A DNA stretch of 39,143 nucleotides from Ferruginibacter sp. (GTDB taxonomy: Bacteria > Bacteroidota > Bacteroidia > Chitinophagales > Chitinophagaceae), in the NCBI GenBank assembly GCA_025362235.1, contig JANYGZ010000057.1, positions 1 through 39,143 on the forward strand, written 5' to 3'. The notes under the pieces were generated by a model that saw only the letters and a list, made by a program, of their open reading frames with translations, was not told where the DNA came from and searched no databases. Both the position numbers and the translations under genes were made by a program. How positions within the stretch are numbered: the first letter of the stretch is position 1; the number at the start of each line of letters is the position of its first letter. This document shows, in pieces, positions 36,832-39,143 of the stretch.

Positions 36832-37030
36832 CAGGCAACGTTCGAGTATTGCTGCAGTTGGGGAATTGACCAACTGTCCGCCTGGAACTGATGCTAAATT
36901 AATAAACAAAAGTTGAAGTTTACAACTAATGACCGGTAGAATTCCGTCCGCCGAAACCAAAGCTTGGATATGCACTGCTGATGATTGTTTCAACGTCATG
37001 CCCCAATTGCAGCAAGTCTCCATGTAACCC
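36832..37030 (-). repeat. attC-like element D
   Basis: Minus strand: closes with GTTGCCTGC (36832-36840). The arms TTGCTGCAATTGGGG and CCCCAACTGCAGCAA pair in 14 of 15 positions. The opening end reads GGGTTAC (37024-37030), degenerate, where the IS110 element begins. This is the best-conserved copy. Confidence 0.72.
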
Positions 37031-37118
37031 AAATACTAGTTGTTGAGGCAGTTAAAAAAAGTAGTCATTTAAAAAACGCTACAGTAACTTTTAATTTCAT
37101 TATAAAAACCTCAACAAC

Positions 37119-37715
37119 ATGACAAAAATAAAAACAAATTTCGAAGGTCAAACTGTTTTTGTAGGAATGGATATTCATAAAAGCAGTTGGAACCGGGGTA
37201 TTTACCTGGGCGATATGTTTGTAAAAAACATTCATCAAAAACCCAATCCTCATATCATGGCCCATCACCTGCAACAGCATTATCCTAATGCCCGATATGT
37301 TGCAGCATATGACGCGGGTAAATTTGGTTTTTGGATACAGCGGCAGTTAAAAACACTGGGTATCGACTGCCTGATTGTAAACCCTGCCGATATTCCAAAA
37401 TCGCAAAAAGACACCCTTCAAAAAACAGATCCCCGTGATGCCCGTAACCTTGGCTTAGGCCTACAGTCGGGTGTGCTGAGAGGTATTCATATACCCGATG
37501 AACAACAGGAGGCTGACCGTATTTTTTTTCGGCACCGCAAAAGAATCTGGAAAGACCTTACCCGCTGTAAGAACCGGATCAAAGGCCTGCTTGCCTTCAG
37601 CGGCATTGATATTCCCGAACAGTATGATAATGCCAGCTGGAGCCATAATTTTATTAACTGGCTAAAGCAACTGGATTGTAAACAGGCCAGCCGCCGAAGC
37701 GCACTTGATTTATGA
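37119..37715 (+). CDS. IS110 transposase, N-terminal RuvC-like part
   Basis: 198 residues. DEDD motifs: VGMDIHKSSW near 15-24 with the first Asp, YDAGKFGFW near 65-73 where family members usually have YEAG, and QKTDPRDARNLG near 106-117 with two Asp. The frame stops at TGA 37713, immediately after RRSALDL. The second half begins with ATG 37712 in the -1 frame, sharing ATGA. The Glu-to-Asp change and the split raise doubt about activity. Confidence 0.88.
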   Translation: MTKIKTNFEGQTVFVGMDIHKSSWNRGIYLGDMFVKNIHQKPNPHIMAHHLQQHYPNARYVAAYDAGKFGFWIQRQLKTLGIDCLIVNPADIPKSQKDTLQKTDPRDARNLGLGLQSGVLRGIHIPDEQQEADRIFFRHRKRIWKDLTRCKNRIKGLLAFSGIDIPEQYDNASWSHNFINWLKQLDCKQASRRSALDL

Positions 37716-38185
37716 TAACGCAAATGGAATTATTAAGAAAGGAATTATTAAATATCAGCAACGCCATCCGTAAAATGATGCGGGAACAGCGCTATAATAC
37801 CAACTATTATTTATTACGTACCATACCCGGCATCGGCCCTTTAACTGCCGCCAGTATATTGGTAGAGATAGGCGATGTACAAAGATTTGAGACCTTTTAT
37901 CACCTCAATAGTTTTGTAGGCTTATTACCCATGGAGCATAGCAGCGGAGCTACAGAAAACAAGGGCATACTAACGGTAAGGAAGCATCGCCAGTTAAGAA
38001 GCGATCTTGTAGAAAGTGCGTGGACAGCCAAACGTACCGACCCTGCAATGGCGCTATATTTTCAGGAACAGGTAAAAAGAAAAGACAGTAAAATAGTGAT
38101 CATAAAAATAGCTCTGAAATTGCTCAACAGAATACGCTATGTTTTAATCAATCAACAGCCCTATGAATATGGCGTAGTAAAATAA
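37712..38185 (+). CDS. IS110 transposase, C-terminal part
   Basis: 157 residues. Contains the transposase_20 motif IPGIGPLTAASILVEIGD near 38-55, the catalytic Ser region LPMEHSSGATENKG near 70-83, and LRSDLVESAW near 92-101, which is the C-terminal Tnp domain. An N-terminal helical coiled segment links to the first part. Translation could be by ATGA coupling, giving two polypeptides, or the split is a mutation of a single 350-residue enzyme; a single extra A before ATG would restore one frame. Confidence 0.88.
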   Translation: MITQMELLRKELLNISNAIRKMMREQRYNTNYYLLRTIPGIGPLTAASILVEIGDVQRFETFYHLNSFVGLLPMEHSSGATENKGILTVRKHRQLRSDLVESAWTAKRTDPAMALYFQEQVKRKDSKIVIIKIALKLLNRIRYVLINQQPYEYGVVK

Positions 38186-38490
38186 TTATAGCCCTGACTA
38201 CTAAACATTGCATGTAAGCAGTTACGGCGGCAAGGCTGTAGCAGGGTTATATTTAAAATCATTATAAACACACCATACCAAAAAGTAACCAGGGCAGGCA
38301 GACTACTAAACGAAAGTTGTTATCGTGTACATAATCAAACAGCGAAGTATTTTCTTCGGCAAGGCTGTAGCGCCTGTTTTTACGCCACTCCCCCAAAAAG
38401 GACTAAGCGTAAAAAATCAAACAATCAAAACAGAGAACTGTAGCTGAAGAACAGCCACCGTAAGCTAAGCTGTTCAATAACCAGACTACT
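38186..38490 (+). ncRNA. candidate guide (bridge/seek) RNA region of the IS110 element
   Basis: Non-coding 305 nt with hairpins TTTTTACGC/GCGTAAAAA (38377-38385 with 38407-38415) and GAACAGC/GCTGTTC (38449-38455 with 38469-38475). The word GACTACTAAAC and, 3' of it, GGCAAGGCTGTAGC occur twice (the latter at 38229-38242 and 38358-38371). IS110-family elements are known to encode a structured RNA that pairs with target and donor DNA; its exact ends here are not determined. Confidence 0.45.
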
Positions 38491-38562
38491 CATAGGATGC
38501 TGGGTGTGTTGATTTTAAAAAAAAGAATTAAATTTGGGATAAGCAAAAAAAAATCTGGCGAA

Positions 38563-38597
38563 GGGGAAAGGTTTATAAAATCAATAAACCTTTCTCT
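38563..38597 (-). repeat. 13-bp stem, possible terminator of the small downstream operon
   Basis: AAAGGTTTAT (38567-38576) and ATAAACCTTT (38584-38593) with a 7-nt loop, extended by GGG/CTC wobbles. On the minus strand nine T follow 15 nt later. It lies 70 nt after the 38665 stop. The stretch 38491-38664 otherwise shows no gene. Confidence 0.45.
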
Positions 38598-38664
38598 TTC
38601 AAAAGAAAATAAAATCTACCATATTAACTTTCTTCACTACTTAAGGGTACATAGGATACTTTTG

Positions 38665-38835
38665 TTAGCGGGAGTGCGATTTTTTAACTTTAGGCAAACC
38701 GACAGTTTTAAGAATGCGATTTGCTTGCTCAAGTTTTTCTGGAAATAAAACTTTGTCAGCAAGTTTATCCAATGCTTTATTTATTTTAACGATTGGAGTT
38801 TTAGATTTGTTAAGTTGTTTAATAGTCATCGTCAT
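38665..38835 (-). CDS. 56-residue basic protein of unknown function
   Basis: ATG at 38835, stop at 38665, too short for common ORF cut-offs. The sequence is Lys-rich and helical (LNKSKTPIVKINKALDKL, KLEQANRILKTVG) with a basic tail KVKKSHSR. No family recognised; size and charge would fit an antitoxin or small nucleic-acid-binding protein. It starts 12 nt after the stop of the upstream gene on the same strand. The bases over its stop, CGCTAACAAAAG, resemble the opening of elements B and C. Confidence 0.55.
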   Translation of the reverse strand: MTMTIKQLNKSKTPIVKINKALDKLADKVLFPEKLEQANRILKTVGLPKVKKSHSR

Positions 38836-38847
38836 GATACAAATTTA

Positions 38848-39143
38848 CTACTTTTTTCTTCGAATTAAAAATGCTTTATATTCTACACTCTTTCGAAATT
38901 CATGCCATTGCCCGTCTTTTAAACCATAAACATCAAAATCTTTCTTTATTTCCAATAAGTTATTAGTAATTCCTATTCTATAAAGCCTCGTTCTCACACT
39001 ATTGCCAAACGGCCCTTTAGTGGCCCCGAAAATGTGATAGAATATCTTGGCCGCTATACCCACAAAATAGCCATCAGTAATCATCGTATTAAAAACATTG
39101 ACGGAAGCAAGGTGTGTTTTTTTATAAAGATTACAAACAAGGT
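38848..39143 (-). CDS. partial protein of unknown function, runs off the window
   Basis: The frame is open from the stop at 38848 to the window end, about 98 codons; an ATG at 39084 exists but the frame is open beyond it with coding-like sequence (CNLYKKTHLASVNVFNT), so it is probably longer. Aromatic and basic composition, no membrane segment of normal length, ending YKAFLIRRKK. No family recognised. Operon with the 56-residue gene. Confidence 0.55.
   Translation of the reverse strand, partial: LVCNLYKKTHLASVNVFNTMITDGYFVGIAAKIFYHIFGATKGPFGNSVRTRLYRIGITNNLLEIKKDFDVYGLKDGQWHEFRKSVEYKAFLIRRKK

Larger units (their letters stand above)
37031..38490 (+). mobile_element. IS110-family insertion sequence (boundaries approximate)
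   Basis: Contents: a 5' non-coding part with a perfect 10-bp inverted repeat GTTGTTGAGG (37039-37048) and CCTCAACAAC (37109-37118), a transposase in two overlapping frames (37119-38185), and about 300 nt of structured non-coding sequence after it. IS110 elements have no long terminal repeats, so ends were placed at element D on the left and at the last hairpin on the right. The long 3' non-coding part fits the IS1111 subgroup, where the guide RNA is downstream of the gene. Confidence 0.8.

Noticed and set aside
37700..37720. Programmed -1 frameshift in the IS110 transposase
   Set aside because: No slippery heptamer at the junction and IS110 elements are not known to use one; ATGA coupling or mutation explains it better.
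38497..38748. 83-codon plus-strand frame after the IS
   Set aside because: It lies antisense over the better-supported 56-residue minus-strand gene, covers a long hairpin and has simple composition.

Overview
The window looks like a chromosome segment of a Bacteroidetes bacterium, probably a Chitinophagaceae relative. Grounds: low GC, AAA-rich weakly Shine-Dalgarno starts, several promoters of the Bacteroidetes type (TTG or TTTG, 18-21 nt, TAnnTTTG), and typical families (DUF4199, AsmA-like giants, FucP-type MFS, DUF1080, prolyl dipeptidyl peptidase IV). The genus is inference. LAYOUT: (1) 1-2000: tRNA-Pro(GGG), a dihydroorotase-like protein that has lost the metal ligands, and a DUF4199 membrane protein. 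(2) 2150-8570: a surface-glycan cluster with a GT2 and a GT4 glycosyltransferase, a TylF-type methyltransferase and all four enzymes for GDP-D-glycero-alpha-D-manno-heptose (HddA, GmhA, HddC, GmhB), plus a decayed GxxExxY gene. (3) 8640-16520: small unknowns, LepA, a DUF433/DUF5615 toxin-antitoxin pair and a 1060-residue AsmA-like protein. (4) 16740-19180: two near-identical copies of a short RNA gene on the minus strand, each with its own promoter at identical spacing and a terminal T-tract, on both sides of a secreted protein gene; then tRNA-Val(GAC). (5) 19290-34090: secreted hydrolases (GH78-like, nucleoside hydrolase with a FucP-type transporter, tannase, DPP IV, DUF1080), two PIN toxin modules, a GNAT enzyme, and a four-unit palindromic tandem repeat that runs into the end of a coding sequence. 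(6) 34320-39143: an accessory region. Single minus-strand genes are each followed by a long inverted-repeat element of one family (about 190-205 nt). The element ends obey the boundary rule of integron gene cassettes: the 9 bases bounding the start of a cassette are the exact reverse complement of the 9 bases opening its own downstream element, in both complete cassettes. An IS110-family element with a split transposase and a structured 3' non-coding region abuts the last element. HOW THE GENES WORK TOGETHER: region 2 makes a heptose-containing surface glycan from sedoheptulose 7-phosphate and transfers and probably methylates it. Region 5 is a set of scavenging exo-enzymes typical of polymer-degrading Bacteroidetes. 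The strongest leads for something undescribed are the integron-like cassette array with unusually long attC-like sites, the duplicated small RNA, and the putative guide RNA of the IS110 element. No database search or folding program was run; family calls come from motif recognition.
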